Part shown: positions 49,894 to 59,360 of the stretch, piece by piece
Layout of the letters: each line of letters begins with the position of its first letter
Position numbering within the stretch: the stretch's first letter is position 1
DNA from: Jiangella sp. DSM 45060
GTDB lineage: Bacteria; Actinomycetota; Actinomycetes; Jiangellales; Jiangellaceae
Direction: 5' to 3'
DNA length: 64,000 nt
Assembly: GCF_900105175.1 (NCBI RefSeq)
Contig: NZ_LT629771.1
Coordinates: 6,964,622-7,028,621, forward strand
The notes under the pieces: model-generated
What the model was told of the DNA's origin: nothing
What the model saw: only the letters and a program-made list of their open reading frames with translations
Database searches by the model: none
Position numbers and translations under genes: made by a program

Positions 49894-50588
49894 CGGGCGG
49901 CCCCGACCAGGTCAGGGGTCGCCGCGCGCTGGGTGGTGCCGCGACGCCACCAGAGCAGGATCCCGGCGAGCGCCGCCAGGATGAGCGCGCCGGCCGTCAT
50001 CAGGGCGACGCGCGCCGTGCCGAGGCCGGTCGCCGTCGCGTCGAAGCTCCACTGCTGCGTGGCGGTCGTGTTCGTGAACAGCGCCTGTGCCGGCTCCGAC
50101 GCGTCGTCCGACGTGACGACCGTGCGGTAGTTCTCGTTGAGGTCGGTGAGCGTCGTGACCGTCAGCTGCACCGTGTCGACCGGCCGCGGGCACGTGTAGA
50201 CCATGCTGGCGCCGAGCGTCAGCAGCTCCTCCAGCTGGGTCACCTGCCCCTCGCACGGCCGCCCGTCCTGCTCGACGACGAAGTGCGAGAGCAGGTAGCT
50301 GGGCAGGTTGTCCGAGCGGGCCAGCAGGTCGGCGCCGGTCAGCTGCTCGCCGGTGCCGCCGGTCTGGTCGGTCTGGCCGGTGAACGCCCCGAGGAACTCG
50401 CCCAGGTTCACCCAGTCGTCCTCGGCCGCGGTCCACGTGACCGCCACCTCCGCGCCGTCCACGTCCAGCCGTGCCGACAACGGCGGGCCGAACGGATGCG
50501 CGGCGGCCGGCGTGGCGGCTCCGATCGCGGCGACGGCAACGGCGGCCGCGAGCGCGGCGACCAACCGGCGATGGTGGACGTGCGGCAC
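49890..50588 (-). CDS. Secreted, membrane-anchored partner of the NicO-type transporter
   Basis: The protein has 232 residues from a GTG with GGAGGG upstream; the frame extends further but without signals. The signal peptide has the core LVAALAAAVAVAAIGAATPA ending at AHPFGPP. An extracellular beta-rich domain has two cysteines (RPCEG and YTCPRP), and a C-terminal helix (VALMTAGALILAALAGILLW) anchors it. Actinobacterial nicO genes are often preceded by such an anchored protein starting AHP, which may be a metallochaperone-like subunit. That role is inference. Confidence 0.8.
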   Translation of the reverse strand: MPHVHHRRLVAALAAAVAVAAIGAATPAAAHPFGPPLSARLDVDGAEVAVTWTAAEDDWVNLGEFLGAFTGQTDQTGGTGEQLTGADLLARSDNLPSYLLSHFVVEQDGRPCEGQVTQLEELLTLGASMVYTCPRPVDTVQLTVTTLTDLNENYRTVVTSDDASEPAQALFTNTTATQQWSFDATATGLGTARVALMTAGALILAALAGILLWWRRGTTQRAATPDLVGAAR

Positions 50589-50903
50589 CGGCCCTCCTTC
50601 GGCGTACGGGACTCCGCACAGCCAACCGTGGCCGGGCGCGCACCAGCCGCCGTCGGGCCGTCGGGCGCGTGAATCCCGGGTGAACATCCCGTTGGTCCCG
50701 GCATGTCCGGCTTTCAGGGTTGCGTGACGAGCGATCGCACGGGCCGGTACGGGGCGACGGGAAGGGGTGGCGGGCTGGCGTGGGGCGGGCGTCGTGAGGG
50801 TGACGAGGTGGGTGACGGCCGGCGTGGGGCCGGTGCGGGGCGACGGGGAAGGTGGCGGGCTGGCGTGGGGCTGGTGCCGTGATCCGACGACGCGGATGGA
50901 GGC

Positions 50904-51240
50904 GGTGCTGCGGGCTGGCGCCGCGGAGGGTGGCGGGCGGAGGGCCGTAGTCGGGCTGGCGTGGGGGCCGGTGCTGTGGGGCGTCGCGTAGGGGCGTGAC
51001 GGTGTGGGCGTGGGGTGGTGCTGCGGGTTGGCGCCGCGGAGGGTGGCGGGCGGAGGGCCGTAGTCGGGCTGGTGTGGGGTCGGTGTCGCGGGGCGTCTCG
51101 TTGGGGCGACGAATGCGGACGTGGGGTGGTGCTGCGGGCCGGCGCCGCGGAGGGTGGCGCGCCGAAGGCCGCAGTCGGGCCGGCTCGGCGGCCGCAGTCG
51201 GGCGGCGTAGTCGGGCTCGTGGCCGCGGTCAGGCCGCCGC
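50904..51240. repeat. ~112-bp tandem repeat, three copies
   Basis: Units beginning GGTGCTGCGGG(C/T)TGGCGCCG start at 50904, 51017 and 51128. About 60 bp of each is nearly identical, including GCGGAGGGTGGCGGGCGGAG. They lie in the 654-bp non-coding gap 50589-51242, whose remainder is G-rich and word-repetitive (TGGCGTGGGGC). The repeat borders the stop codon of the VOC gene. Confidence 0.85.
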
Positions 51241-51242
51241 GG

Positions 51243-51659
51243 TCAGGCGGGCTCGGCGGCGGCAGCGGCTTCGGCCAGTTGGGCGTCGCTGCGGAGAACG
51301 CAGAACTCGTTGCCCTCGGGGTCGGCCATCGTCACCCAGCCGGTGCCGGGGCCGTACTTGCCGCGAAGGTCGGCCACCTCGGTGGCGCCGATGGAGCGCA
51401 GCCGCTCGACCTCCTCGTCCTGGGTGCGGTCGGTCGGCCGCAGGTCGAAGTGCAGCCGGTTCTTGACCGTCTTCCCCTCGGGGACCTCGATGAACAGCAC
51501 CATGTGACTGCCGTCGGGCGTCTGGATCATGCACTCGTCGTGGCCGGGCTCGTTGGGGTCGTCGGGGAGGTCGATGTAGCCGAGGACCTGACGCCACCAC
51601 TCGGACAGCTCGTAGGCGTTGGCGCAGTCGATGCTCGTGTGCGAGATGCGGGACGTCAT
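51243..51659 (-). CDS. VOC-family (glyoxalase/bleomycin-resistance-fold) protein
   Basis: This is a 138-residue protein. Typical VOC halves are visible: HTSIDCANAYELSEWWRQVL followed by HMVLFIEVPEGK, and NRLHFDLRPTDR followed by GWVTMADPEGNEFCVL. The DPEGNEFCVL ending is the hallmark of actinobacterial glyoxalase-like proteins of unknown substrate. The start codon is directly preceded by an 11-bp hairpin that includes its ribosome-binding bases and probably ends the upstream glycosidase operon. Confidence 0.9.
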   Translation of the reverse strand: MTSRISHTSIDCANAYELSEWWRQVLGYIDLPDDPNEPGHDECMIQTPDGSHMVLFIEVPEGKTVKNRLHFDLRPTDRTQDEEVERLRSIGATEVADLRGKYGPGTGWVTMADPEGNEFCVLRSDAQLAEAAAAAEPA

Positions 51660-51689
51660 GGGGTCACCCTGCCGCACGAGGGTGACCCC
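51660..51689 (-). terminator. Hairpin between the glycosidase operon and the VOC gene
   Basis: GGGGTCACCCT and AGGGTGACCCC pair perfectly over 11 bp with an 8-nt loop, 11 bp after the GH31 stop. The promoter-proximal side of the VOC message would have AGGG of its ribosome-binding site inside the stem. It may terminate the operon and shield VOC translation from read-through RNA. Confidence 0.65.
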
Positions 51690-51700
51690 GGACGACCGAA

Positions 51701-53917
51701 TTACGGGAGGTCCGTGAACGCCGAGCGCAGCGACGGCCAGGCCGACGCGCGGCAGTAGACCGGAACCTCGTCGAGCGGCACCGGCCGCGTCACCGTCCGC
51801 CCGCCCTCGAAGGCGGCACCGGTCCAGACGTCCACCCACGAGCCCGCCGGCAGGTACACGTCCCACTCCGAGGCGCCCGGCGAGAGCACCGGCGCCACCA
51901 GCAGGGAATCGCCCAGCAGGAACTGCCGGTCCACGACCGACCAGGCGTCGGCATCGGCCGGGAAGTCGAAGAACAGGCCCCGCATCAGTGGCGAACCACC
52001 CGCGACAGCGGAAGCAGCCGACGACGAGAGGTACGGCACCAGCCGCTCGCGCAGGTGCGCGAACCGGCGGAACACCGGCAGCACGCGCTCGTCACCGGTC
52101 TGCGAGGCGACGTTCCAGGGGGTGCGGTCGCGCGCCGGCAGCCGGTGGTGGTTGAACTCCGAGTGGTACTGCATGATCGGCATGAACGCCGACGCCGCCG
52201 CGGCGCGCAGGTAGAGCTCGGCGTCAGGCACGTCGCCGGAGAAGCCGGCGAGGTCCCAGCCCCAGTAGACGATCCCGCACGCGCCCGCCGTCACGCCCGC
52301 GACCACCGCCGAACGGAAGCCGGCCCACGTCGAGTCCTCGTCGCCGGCCCAGAACGCTCCGTGCGCTTGCGACCCGGTGAAGCCGGCCCGGCTGAACGTC
52401 ACCGGCGCCTTGCCGGCCGAGCGCAGCAGGTCACCATAGGCTCGCGCATACTCGACCGGGAACCGGTTGTTCCCCGCGAGCCCACGGCCGGAGCCGTGCA
52501 CGAGATCCCGGCCCCAGGCGTGCTCGCCGCCGTCGGTCTTGAAGCCGTCGATGCCGAGCTCCTCGACGAGGTACCGGCGCTTCGACGTCCACCACTCGCG
52601 CGCCTTCTCAGACGCGAGGTCCGGCATCAGCGCGAGCGGGAACCACCAGCCGCGGTTGCGGTACGGCCGCCCGTCGGCCTCGGTGACGACGAACCCGCCG
52701 GCCACCGCCGCGCGGACGTCGGCGGCCTGCTGGCCCCGGGGGTGCGGCCGCATCTTCAACAGCGGGATCTGCCACAGCAGGACGCGAACGTCCCGCGAGT
52801 GCAGCTCCTCCACCATCCCGCGCGGGTCCGGCCAGGCGCCGTCGGCGGGGAAGGTGAAGTCGGCCAGCCGGTGCGGGGCGCCGTCCTCGTTGACCTCGTA
52901 CCGAGCGTCGCGGAACGCGGTGAACGTCGACTCGTCGCTCCACGCCTCGATGACCAGCGCGCCGACCGGGATGTCGTGCTGACGGTGCGCGTCCAGCTCC
53001 GCCATCACCCGGGCCTGCGTGTTCCACTCGTTGCCGCTGGCCCAGAGCCGGAACACCCAGTCAGGCAGTTCCTCGGGCCGCCCGGCCTCGGCGAGGAATC
53101 CGCGCAGCACCCCGGCCGGCGTCCCGGAGAAGACCCCGACGGACAGCGCGTCGGAACCGTCGAGGTCGGCCTCGACGACCAGCCGGTCCGGTGTCGTCGC
53201 GCCGACGTCGTACCAGGTGCGCTGGGCCGTCCGGACGTGGAACCCCCACGAAGCAGAAGCGCCGACCACCAGCGCGAACGGCATCGGCAGGTACGTCCGC
53301 CCGTGCGCGCCCTGCGCCTTGTACTGCTCGAACACGACGGCGTCGAGGGTGCGGCCGCGCTGGTCGACGGCGTCGTACCGCTCGCCGAACCCGACCACGC
53401 GCTCGTCCGGCGCCAGCCGCAGGGCGAACCGGACCCGCCGCGGCCCCTCCGGGACGGTCAGCCACTCGACGCTGCCCGGCACCAGCCGGTCGCCCTCGAC
53501 GTCGAGGGAGAACGACGAGGACGACGACCACGCGCCCGCCGCCACCGGGAACCACCGCGTCCGCCGCACCGCACCCGACGACAGCGTCGCCACGAACCGG
53601 TACCGATACGTCGTCCCGGCTGCCAGCGGCGGCGTCGTCACCGACCAGAACGACCGGTCCGCCAGCGACCGCGCCTGCGCGGCGGCCAGGTGCCCACCGT
53701 CGGCGGAGTCAGCGGCTGAGGCAGAAACGGACGGCGCCAGCAGCGGCCACGTCTCCACACCGGACGGGCCGGACCACTCGCACACCACCGACGCGACTGA
53801 CGCCGACGCCCGGACCCGCAGCTCGCACGTCTCGCCGTCGACCGGCAGCGCCGGCACCCGCTGGTCGCCGGTGACGGCGTACGGGTGCTCGGAGCCGAAC
53901 GGACGGTGCCGGATCAT
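51701..53917 (-). CDS. GH31 alpha-glycosidase
   Basis: The protein has 738 residues with a GGGGAGGG ribosome-binding site. An N-terminal beta-sandwich (to about residue 270) precedes the TIM barrel. The nucleophile motif is GIDGFKTDGGE and the acid/base motif FWAGDEDSTW, as in the YicI-like KTD(F/G)GE branch of GH31. Near the end, PAGSWVDVWTGAAFEGG is the usual C-terminal sheet. The enzyme has no signal peptide, so it acts on imported sugar. The branch includes alpha-xylosidases and alpha-glucosidases; the exact linkage is undecided. Confidence 0.92.
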   Translation of the reverse strand: MIRHRPFGSEHPYAVTGDQRVPALPVDGETCELRVRASASVASVVCEWSGPSGVETWPLLAPSVSASAADSADGGHLAAAQARSLADRSFWSVTTPPLAAGTTYRYRFVATLSSGAVRRTRWFPVAAGAWSSSSSFSLDVEGDRLVPGSVEWLTVPEGPRRVRFALRLAPDERVVGFGERYDAVDQRGRTLDAVVFEQYKAQGAHGRTYLPMPFALVVGASASWGFHVRTAQRTWYDVGATTPDRLVVEADLDGSDALSVGVFSGTPAGVLRGFLAEAGRPEELPDWVFRLWASGNEWNTQARVMAELDAHRQHDIPVGALVIEAWSDESTFTAFRDARYEVNEDGAPHRLADFTFPADGAWPDPRGMVEELHSRDVRVLLWQIPLLKMRPHPRGQQAADVRAAVAGGFVVTEADGRPYRNRGWWFPLALMPDLASEKAREWWTSKRRYLVEELGIDGFKTDGGEHAWGRDLVHGSGRGLAGNNRFPVEYARAYGDLLRSAGKAPVTFSRAGFTGSQAHGAFWAGDEDSTWAGFRSAVVAGVTAGACGIVYWGWDLAGFSGDVPDAELYLRAAAASAFMPIMQYHSEFNHHRLPARDRTPWNVASQTGDERVLPVFRRFAHLRERLVPYLSSSAASAVAGGSPLMRGLFFDFPADADAWSVVDRQFLLGDSLLVAPVLSPGASEWDVYLPAGSWVDVWTGAAFEGGRTVTRPVPLDEVPVYCRASAWPSLRSAFTDLP

Positions 53918-55023
53918 CGCGCCCTCCCCACCAGGCCGAGCTCCGCGGCCAGCGTCAGGTACATGCCGTGCGACCACAGCAGCGGCGTCGCGACGGTGCC
54001 CCAGCGGTCGATCCACTCCTGCTCGCGCTCCGGCGCCAGCAGGTGTTGCCCGACCTGCTCCGGCAGCTCGCCCGACGGCGTGGCCTGCGCCGCGATCCAC
54101 CGCAGCGACGCCAGCGCCTCGTCACGGCGCCCGGCGGCCGCGTGGTTCCAGCCGAGGAACGCCGTGAGCAGCGGCCACTGCCCGCCGCCGTAGAACGTGT
54201 CGGCGGCGTAGCGGTGCACACCGCCGTCGACGCACAGCGCGTCCTCGACCGCGGCCACCGTCGCGCGCCCGAGGTCACCGCCGGCCAGCCCGAACGGGAC
54301 GACGCACGCCAGCAGGCTCGCGTCGACATCGCGAGCGCCGAGCCACTTCGTCAGGTGGCCGTCCACGACGCCGGACGACAGCACCAGCGCGTCGATGGCG
54401 CCGACGGCCTCGGCCGCGGTCGCCCGCTCGGTGCCCGAGAGCGCGGCCACCAGCGAAGGGTGCGACGCGGCCGCCGCCAGCCCGGCCCGGATCGCGCCCA
54501 GCGTGGACACGTGCCGGTGGTCGACGTGCTCCTCCCACCAGTCGTAGCAGGGCCGGGCCCAGAACGTCGTCAGGTACCGGACAGCGGTCGCCACCCCGGC
54601 GTCGACGCCGTCGACCGGACCGTGACGGTCCGTGTGCGCCGCCAGCGCCCACAGCCAGGTGCCGTAGCCGTCGAGCTGGAAGTCCCACCACGGGTCGTTC
54701 CCGACGCCGCCGTCGATCGTGTACCGGGTCGGCAGCAGGTCGGCGACCGGGATGTGCTCGCCCGACCGCGACCGCGCGACCAGCGCGTCGACTTGGTCGG
54801 CCCGTTTGGCCAGCACGTCGGCGCACCAGCGGTGGAACGCCGCCGGGCCGTCGGCGTCGCCGTAGCGGCTGGCGCCCTCGGCGATGAACGCGCCGTCGCG
54901 GAACCAGCTGTAGCCGCGGTACGCGCTGAACGTCGGGCTGGCCGGGTACGCGCCGGACGGGGCCTGGTGGGTCGCGATGACCCGGTGGCTGGCCTCGGCC
55001 AACGCGAGCAGGTCGTCCGTCAC
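53914..55023 (-). CDS. GH15-like glucoamylase/isomaltose-glucohydrolase-type enzyme
   Basis: The protein has 369 residues from a GTG overlapping the binding-protein stop; the next gene overlaps its own stop (ATGA). The (alpha/alpha)6 pattern is shown by YRGYSWFRDGAFIAEGASRY, DPWWDFQLDGYGTWLWAL, a catalytic-acid candidate in YDWWEEHVDHRHVST, and ATPLLWSHGMYLTL at the end. No signal peptide is present. This compact form resembles cytoplasmic isomalto-oligosaccharide glucohydrolases, which fits a partner GH31. Substrate preference is inferred. Confidence 0.85.
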   Translation of the reverse strand: MTDDLLALAEASHRVIATHQAPSGAYPASPTFSAYRGYSWFRDGAFIAEGASRYGDADGPAAFHRWCADVLAKRADQVDALVARSRSGEHIPVADLLPTRYTIDGGVGNDPWWDFQLDGYGTWLWALAAHTDRHGPVDGVDAGVATAVRYLTTFWARPCYDWWEEHVDHRHVSTLGAIRAGLAAAASHPSLVAALSGTERATAAEAVGAIDALVLSSGVVDGHLTKWLGARDVDASLLACVVPFGLAGGDLGRATVAAVEDALCVDGGVHRYAADTFYGGGQWPLLTAFLGWNHAAAGRRDEALASLRWIAAQATPSGELPEQVGQHLLAPEREQEWIDRWGTVATPLLWSHGMYLTLAAELGLVGRAR

Positions 55024-56267
55024 AGCAGCTCGTCCACCCTCGCGGCGGCGTCGGCGACGGCCTGCTCGACGGACTTGCGGCCGGCCGCGGCGTTGCCCAG
55101 CTCCTCGGTGACGGCGTCCTGCATCTCCTGCTGGCGAACGATCACCGGCGGCAGCACGGTCGCGTCCAACGCGTCGAAGACGGCCTGGCGGTTCGCCGGC
55201 GGGGTCTGCTCGAGGTACGGCGCCAGCTTGTCCTGGTCGGCGATCGGCGGCAGCTCCCAGCCCGCGTTCAGCCGGGTCTCGACGGTGGTGTCCGACGAGG
55301 TCAGGAACTCCAGCCAGGCCTGCGCCTCCTCGGGGTGCTCGCTGTTCGCGCTGACGACGACGCCGTTGGTGAACATCGCGCTGGCCTGGTTCGTGTCGCC
55401 GGGCTCGACGACGACGTCCCACTCGAACGGGACGTCGGCCAGCGGGCCGAACATCCAGATGCCGCTGTGCCACATGGCCAGCTTGCCCTCGCGGAACAGC
55501 GTCGAGTCGAAGTCGGGCGTGCCGGCGCCCTCGGCCTCGGTCGGCATGACGGTGCCGGACTTCTCGGCCAGCCAGGTCGCCGCGGCGATGCCCTCGGGGC
55601 TGTTGAACGCCGTCGCGCTGCCGTCGTCGGTGAGGAACTGGCCACCGGCCTGCGCCAGCGCCTTGTAGAACTCGTGGAAGGTGGCCGGCTGGTAGTCGCC
55701 CCAGACGCCGGCCGCGGTGTCCGTCAGCGCCTGTGCCGCGGCCCGCTCGTCCTCCCACGTCCAGTCCGCCGTCGGCTCCGGCACACCGGCCGCCGCGAAC
55801 AGGTCCTTGTTGTAGAAGAGGACGACGTCGCTGAACGACTCGGGCAGGCCGACCTGGGCGCCGTCGTGCTGGAACGCCTCGAGCAGCGACGGCGTGTAGG
55901 CGTCGCCCTCGACGTCGAGCTCGGCGAGCGCGCCGCTCTCGGCGTAGGTCACGAAGTTCTCGTAGTTCAGCTCGAACGCGTCGGCCTCGGTGCCGCCGGC
56001 GACCGCCGTCTGCAGCTTGGTGAAGTAGTCGGCGAACGGCGTCGTCTCGACCTGGACGTCGATGTCCGGGTTCTCCTCCTCGAACGCGGCGACGATGGCC
56101 TCGAGGTTCTGCTCGTTGCCGCCGTTGGACGAGAACTCCTGGTACCGGACGACGACCTGGCCGTCCTCGCCGCCGTCGGAGCGGGTGGCCGAGCCCTGCG
56201 AGCAGGCCGACAGCGCCAGCAGCGCGGCCGCCGCGGCCACCGCGCCGAGCCGGATCGGGTGAGTCAT
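55020..56267 (-). CDS. Sugar ABC transporter substrate-binding lipoprotein
   Basis: The protein has 415 residues, starting at the ATG with GGAG upstream rather than four codons earlier. The lipobox is LLALSACS. Then comes a type-1 extracellular sugar-binding fold: VVRYQEFSSNGGNEQNLEAI, VETTPFADYFTKLQTAVAGG, PESFSDVVLFYNKDLFAAAG, and FREGKLAMWHSGIWMFG. It delivers an oligosaccharide to the two adjacent permeases. It lies 12 bp after the MalG-type gene and overlaps the GH15-like gene by four bases. Confidence 0.93.
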   Translation of the reverse strand: MTHPIRLGAVAAAAALLALSACSQGSATRSDGGEDGQVVVRYQEFSSNGGNEQNLEAIVAAFEEENPDIDVQVETTPFADYFTKLQTAVAGGTEADAFELNYENFVTYAESGALAELDVEGDAYTPSLLEAFQHDGAQVGLPESFSDVVLFYNKDLFAAAGVPEPTADWTWEDERAAAQALTDTAAGVWGDYQPATFHEFYKALAQAGGQFLTDDGSATAFNSPEGIAAATWLAEKSGTVMPTEAEGAGTPDFDSTLFREGKLAMWHSGIWMFGPLADVPFEWDVVVEPGDTNQASAMFTNGVVVSANSEHPEEAQAWLEFLTSSDTTVETRLNAGWELPPIADQDKLAPYLEQTPPANRQAVFDALDATVLPPVIVRQQEMQDAVTEELGNAAAGRKSVEQAVADAAARVDELL

Positions 56268-56279
56268 GGGGAACTCCAT

Positions 56280-57080
56280 TCACTTGAGCCCGGAGCGGGC
56301 CACGCCTTGGATGACGTACTTCTGCGCCGCGAGGTAGAGCACGGCGATCGGGATGATGCTGATGACGGAGCCGGCCATCACCACGTCCCACTCGGTGGTG
56401 AACTGGCCGTGCAGGGTGGACAGGCCGAGCGGCAGCGTCATCAGCTCCGGCGAGCGGATGACGACCAGCGGCCACAGGAAGCTGTTCCAGCTGGACATGA
56501 ACGCGAGGACGGCGAACGTGGCCAGCGCCGGGCGGATCAGCGGCCAGACGACGGAGACGAAGATGCGCAGGTGCCCGGCGCCGTCGATCGTCGCCGCCTC
56601 GTCCAGCTCGATCGGGACCTGCGCGACCGCCTGACGCAGCAGGAACACGCCGAACGCCGACGCGATGGACGGCGCCAGCAGGGCGGCGTAGGTGTCGACG
56701 AGGTTCAGCTCGCGCATCTCGATGAACAGCGGGACGACGAGCACCTGCATCGGCACCATGAGCGTCGCGAGGTACACGAGGAACAGCGCGTTGCGGCCGG
56801 GGAAGTCCAGCCGGGCGAACGCGTAGGCGGCCATCGCGCTGGTGATGAGCTGCAGCAACGTCGACGCGACGGCGATCCACAGGCTGTTCGCCAGGATCCG
56901 CCAGAACGGCATCGCGTCCAGCAGGGTCCGGTACGCGTCCAGGCCCGGCTCGTCCGGGACGAGGTCCGGCGTGCCCAGCCCGGCCCCCGGCGTGATGGAC
57001 GTGATCACCGTCCACGCGAACGGGAACAGCATGACGAGCGCGCCGACGGCGACGCCCGCGTACAGCAACGCCCTACGCAT
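56280..57080 (-). CDS. Sugar ABC transporter permease, MalG type
   Basis: This is a 266-residue protein with six transmembrane helices. The EAA motif reads ELDEAATIDGAGHLRIFVSV, which contacts the ATPase. The opening GVAVGALVMLFPFAWTVITS and the C-terminal AAQKYVIQGVARSGLK (QKYxxxGxxxGAxKG pattern) are diagnostic for MalG-like CUT1 permeases. It starts eight bases inside the MalF-type gene, showing tight coupling. No ATPase is encoded in the operon. Confidence 0.93.
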   Translation of the reverse strand: MRRALLYAGVAVGALVMLFPFAWTVITSITPGAGLGTPDLVPDEPGLDAYRTLLDAMPFWRILANSLWIAVASTLLQLITSAMAAYAFARLDFPGRNALFLVYLATLMVPMQVLVVPLFIEMRELNLVDTYAALLAPSIASAFGVFLLRQAVAQVPIELDEAATIDGAGHLRIFVSVVWPLIRPALATFAVLAFMSSWNSFLWPLVVIRSPELMTLPLGLSTLHGQFTTEWDVVMAGSVISIIPIAVLYLAAQKYVIQGVARSGLK

Positions 57081-58026
57081 ACGTCACCCACCTGCGCTGG
57101 CCGCGGACCTGGACGACCGTGACGATCAGCACCACCACGAACAGCAGCCACGACAGCGCCGACGCGTCGCCGGCCCGCCCGTACCGGAAGGTGAGGTCGT
57201 AGATCTGCTGGACGACGACCTCGGTCGAGCCGGCCGGTCCGCCGCCGGTCATCACGTACACCTGGTCGAACACCTGGAAGCCGTTGATCAGCGAGATGAC
57301 CACCACGAAGAAGGTCGACGGCGACAGCAGCGGCAGCGTCACGTGGCGGAACCGCTGCCACGCGCTGGTGCCGTCGACCCGGGCCGCGTCGTACAGCTCC
57401 CCGGGGATCGCCTGCAGCCCGGCCAGCAGGATGATCATGACGAAGCCGAGGTCCTTCCACGCCGACGCCAGGATCACCGACGGCATCGCCCACGTGGGGT
57501 CGGTCCACCAGCCGGGGCCGTCGATGCCGACCAGACCAAGCAGGTGGTTGACCAGCCCGTTCGACGGGCTCAGCAGCCAGCGCCAGAGCAGCGCCACGAC
57601 CACCCAGCTGGTGACGACCGGCAGGAAGTACGCCGCCCGGAACACGTTGCGGCCTCGGAGCGCGGTGTTGAGCGCGAGGGCGGCCCCGAGGCCGAGGAGG
57701 TAGACCAGCGGCAGGTAGCCGGCGATGTAGCCGAGCGTGTGCCCGAACGCCGCCCACGTGTCGCCGTCGGCGAGCAGCTCGCGGAAGTTGGCCAGCCCGA
57801 CGAACTCCATCGGCGTGATGAGGTTCCAGTCGTGCAGCGCCACCCACAGCGAGCTGACCATCGGGACCAGCGTGAACATCGTCAGCGGGATCAGGCTCGG
57901 GGCCAGGAACAGCGCGACGATGCCGGCATAGCGCAGCCGGTTGCCGCCGTAGCGCAGCGCGTTGCGGCGACGCGGCCGCTTCCGCGTGGGCGTGACGGCG
58001 GGCCGGCTGGTCGTCGTCGTGGTCAC
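57073..58026 (-). CDS. Sugar ABC transporter permease, MalF type
   Basis: The protein has 317 residues from a GTG overlapping the ROK stop. A Thr/Arg/Pro-rich cytoplasmic tail of about 30 residues precedes six helices ([20 protein letters not shown]). The EAA motif is [40 protein letters not shown] is the conserved CUT1 loop. It pairs with the MalG-type protein and is positioned between the regulator and its partner. Confidence 0.93.
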   Translation of the reverse strand: MTTTTTSRPAVTPTRKRPRRRNALRYGGNRLRYAGIVALFLAPSLIPLTMFTLVPMVSSLWVALHDWNLITPMEFVGLANFRELLADGDTWAAFGHTLGYIAGYLPLVYLLGLGAALALNTALRGRNVFRAAYFLPVVTSWVVVALLWRWLLSPSNGLVNHLLGLVGIDGPGWWTDPTWAMPSVILASAWKDLGFVMIILLAGLQAIPGELYDAARVDGTSAWQRFRHVTLPLLSPSTFFVVVISLINGFQVFDQVYVMTGGGPAGSTEVVVQQIYDLTFRYGRAGDASALSWLLFVVVLIVTVVQVRGQRRWVTYA

Positions 58027-59183
58027 GGCAGGTCTCCGGCCAGCGCGCCGCCGAGCCGGGCTCGGACCAGTTCGCCCTGACCGCCGGTCGCGCCGGCCGC
58101 GTCGTACGGGGTGGCGAGCACCAGCGCGGCCGCGCCCAGAGCCCACGAGGTGTCGTCCCAGGACTCGACGACGACGGGCACGCCCCGGCGCGACGGCATG
58201 AGGTGGGCGCGCAGGCTCGGCTCGAAACCCGGCCGCCAGTGCTCCCACGCGCGGGTGCCCTCGCCGAGCACGATCACGACCTCGGGGTCCATGACGTTGA
58301 TCAGGCCGGCGACGCCACGGCCGAACAGCTCGCCGGCCGCCGCGAAGATCGTCGCGTCGGGGGCGTCGAGACCGGCCTCGGCCGCGGCACGCTGCAGGCC
58401 GTCCTGGCCCACCGACGCCTCCAGGCAGCCGGTGTTGCCGCACGAGCAGCGCGGGCCGTCGGGCTGGACCGGGAAATGGCCGAACTCGCCGGCGCCGCCG
58501 CCCGCGCCGCGGTACACGCTGCCGTCGACGACCAGCCCGGCGCCGACGCCGCGGCCGATCGTCACGACGAGGAAGTTCCGGTGCTCGCGGCCGCGGCCGT
58601 ACAGCCGCTCCGCGACGGCCAGCGCGTTGACGTCGTTCTCGACGAGGACGGGGACGGGCAGCGCCGCGCGCAGCCGGGCGCCGAGGCCGAGCCGCCGCCA
58701 GCCCAGCGTCGGCGCGTCGACGGCGCCCGCCTCCTGGTCGTCGACCGAGCCGGGGACGCCGATGCCGATGCCCAGGATCGGCGCGTCGTCATCCGAGGGC
58801 GCCTCGACCAGCGGCCGGAGCAGGTCGACCAGCCGGTCCGGCGCGTCGGCCGCCATCGCGTCGAACGGCCACTCCCACGACTGCCGTACCCGGCCGTCGA
58901 GCTCGACGTCCACGACGGCGACATGGTTGGCGGCGACCTTGGCGCCCAGCGCCCGCCCTGCCGAGCCGACCAGCCCCAGCAGCACGGCGGGACGTCCGCC
59001 GCGGGACGGCCGGTGCTCGACCTCCGCGACCAGGCCGCGGGCCACCAGGTCCTTGACGACCTGGGTGACGGTGGCCGGGCTGACGCCCAGCGTGCGGGCG
59101 ATGTCGGTCCTGCTCAGCGGGCCGGACGTGCCCAGCGCGGCCAGCACGGCCGAGCGGGTGAGGTCGCCGCGGGGAACGGGCAT
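58023..59183 (-). CDS. ROK-family transcriptional repressor
   Basis: The protein has 386 residues from the ATG with AAGGA seven bases upstream; a GTG six bases earlier is less likely. The N-terminal winged helix reads [20 protein letters not shown], followed by the ROK sugar-kinase-like fold with [11 protein letters not shown] and the ROK zinc motif [15 protein letters not shown] repressors release DNA on sugar binding. It is the first gene of the operon it presumably controls; the 14-bp palindrome in its promoter is the likely operator. Confidence 0.93.
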   Translation of the reverse strand: MPVPRGDLTRSAVLAALGTSGPLSRTDIARTLGVSPATVTQVVKDLVARGLVAEVEHRPSRGGRPAVLLGLVGSAGRALGAKVAANHVAVVDVELDGRVRQSWEWPFDAMAADAPDRLVDLLRPLVEAPSDDDAPILGIGIGVPGSVDDQEAGAVDAPTLGWRRLGLGARLRAALPVPVLVENDVNALAVAERLYGRGREHRNFLVVTIGRGVGAGLVVDGSVYRGAGGGAGEFGHFPVQPDGPRCSCGNTGCLEASVGQDGLQRAAAEAGLDAPDATIFAAAGELFGRGVAGLINVMDPEVVIVLGEGTRAWEHWRPGFEPSLRAHLMPSRRGVPVVVESWDDTSWALGAAALVLATPYDAAGATGGQGELVRARLGGALAGDLP

Positions 59184-59198
59184 CGGCACTTCCTTCGG

Positions 59199-59212
59199 GA
59201 CTAAAGTTAGTC
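59199..59212. promoter_or_regulatory. Palindromic operator of the ROK-led sugar operon
   Basis: GACTAAAGTTAGTC is a dyad with perfect 6-bp arms, 16 bp before the ROK start codon. A minus-strand TTGACA at 59239-59244 with a weak TTTCTT-type -10 at about 59216-59221 places the dyad over the transcription start. This is the classic position for repression. Confidence 0.7.
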
Positions 59213-59275
59213 ATAAAGAAACACCCGCGACATCGCCCTGTCAAGTGGGCCGCATCACCGACAAGCTCACGGTCC

Positions 59276-59304
59276 TTGACAAGAGTATTTGTCGGTACGA
59301 CACT
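59276..59304 (+). promoter_or_regulatory. Sigma-70-type promoter of the DUF3052 gene
   Basis: A consensus TTGACA -35 (59276-59281) is followed after 17 bp by GACACT at 59299-59304. The predicted start leaves a leader of about 50 nt to the ATG at 59361. Confidence 0.6.
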
Positions 59305-59360
59305 GGAGGAGTTCCGAGACAGTGCACGAGTGCCGCGTCGCGGCAGAAGCGGAGAACCCG

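Noticed and set aside
51701..53917. Sulfoquinovosidase assignment for the GH31 enzyme
   Set aside because: The KTDGGE motif and lack of other sulfoquinovose genes do not support it; a general alpha-glycosidase is the safer call.
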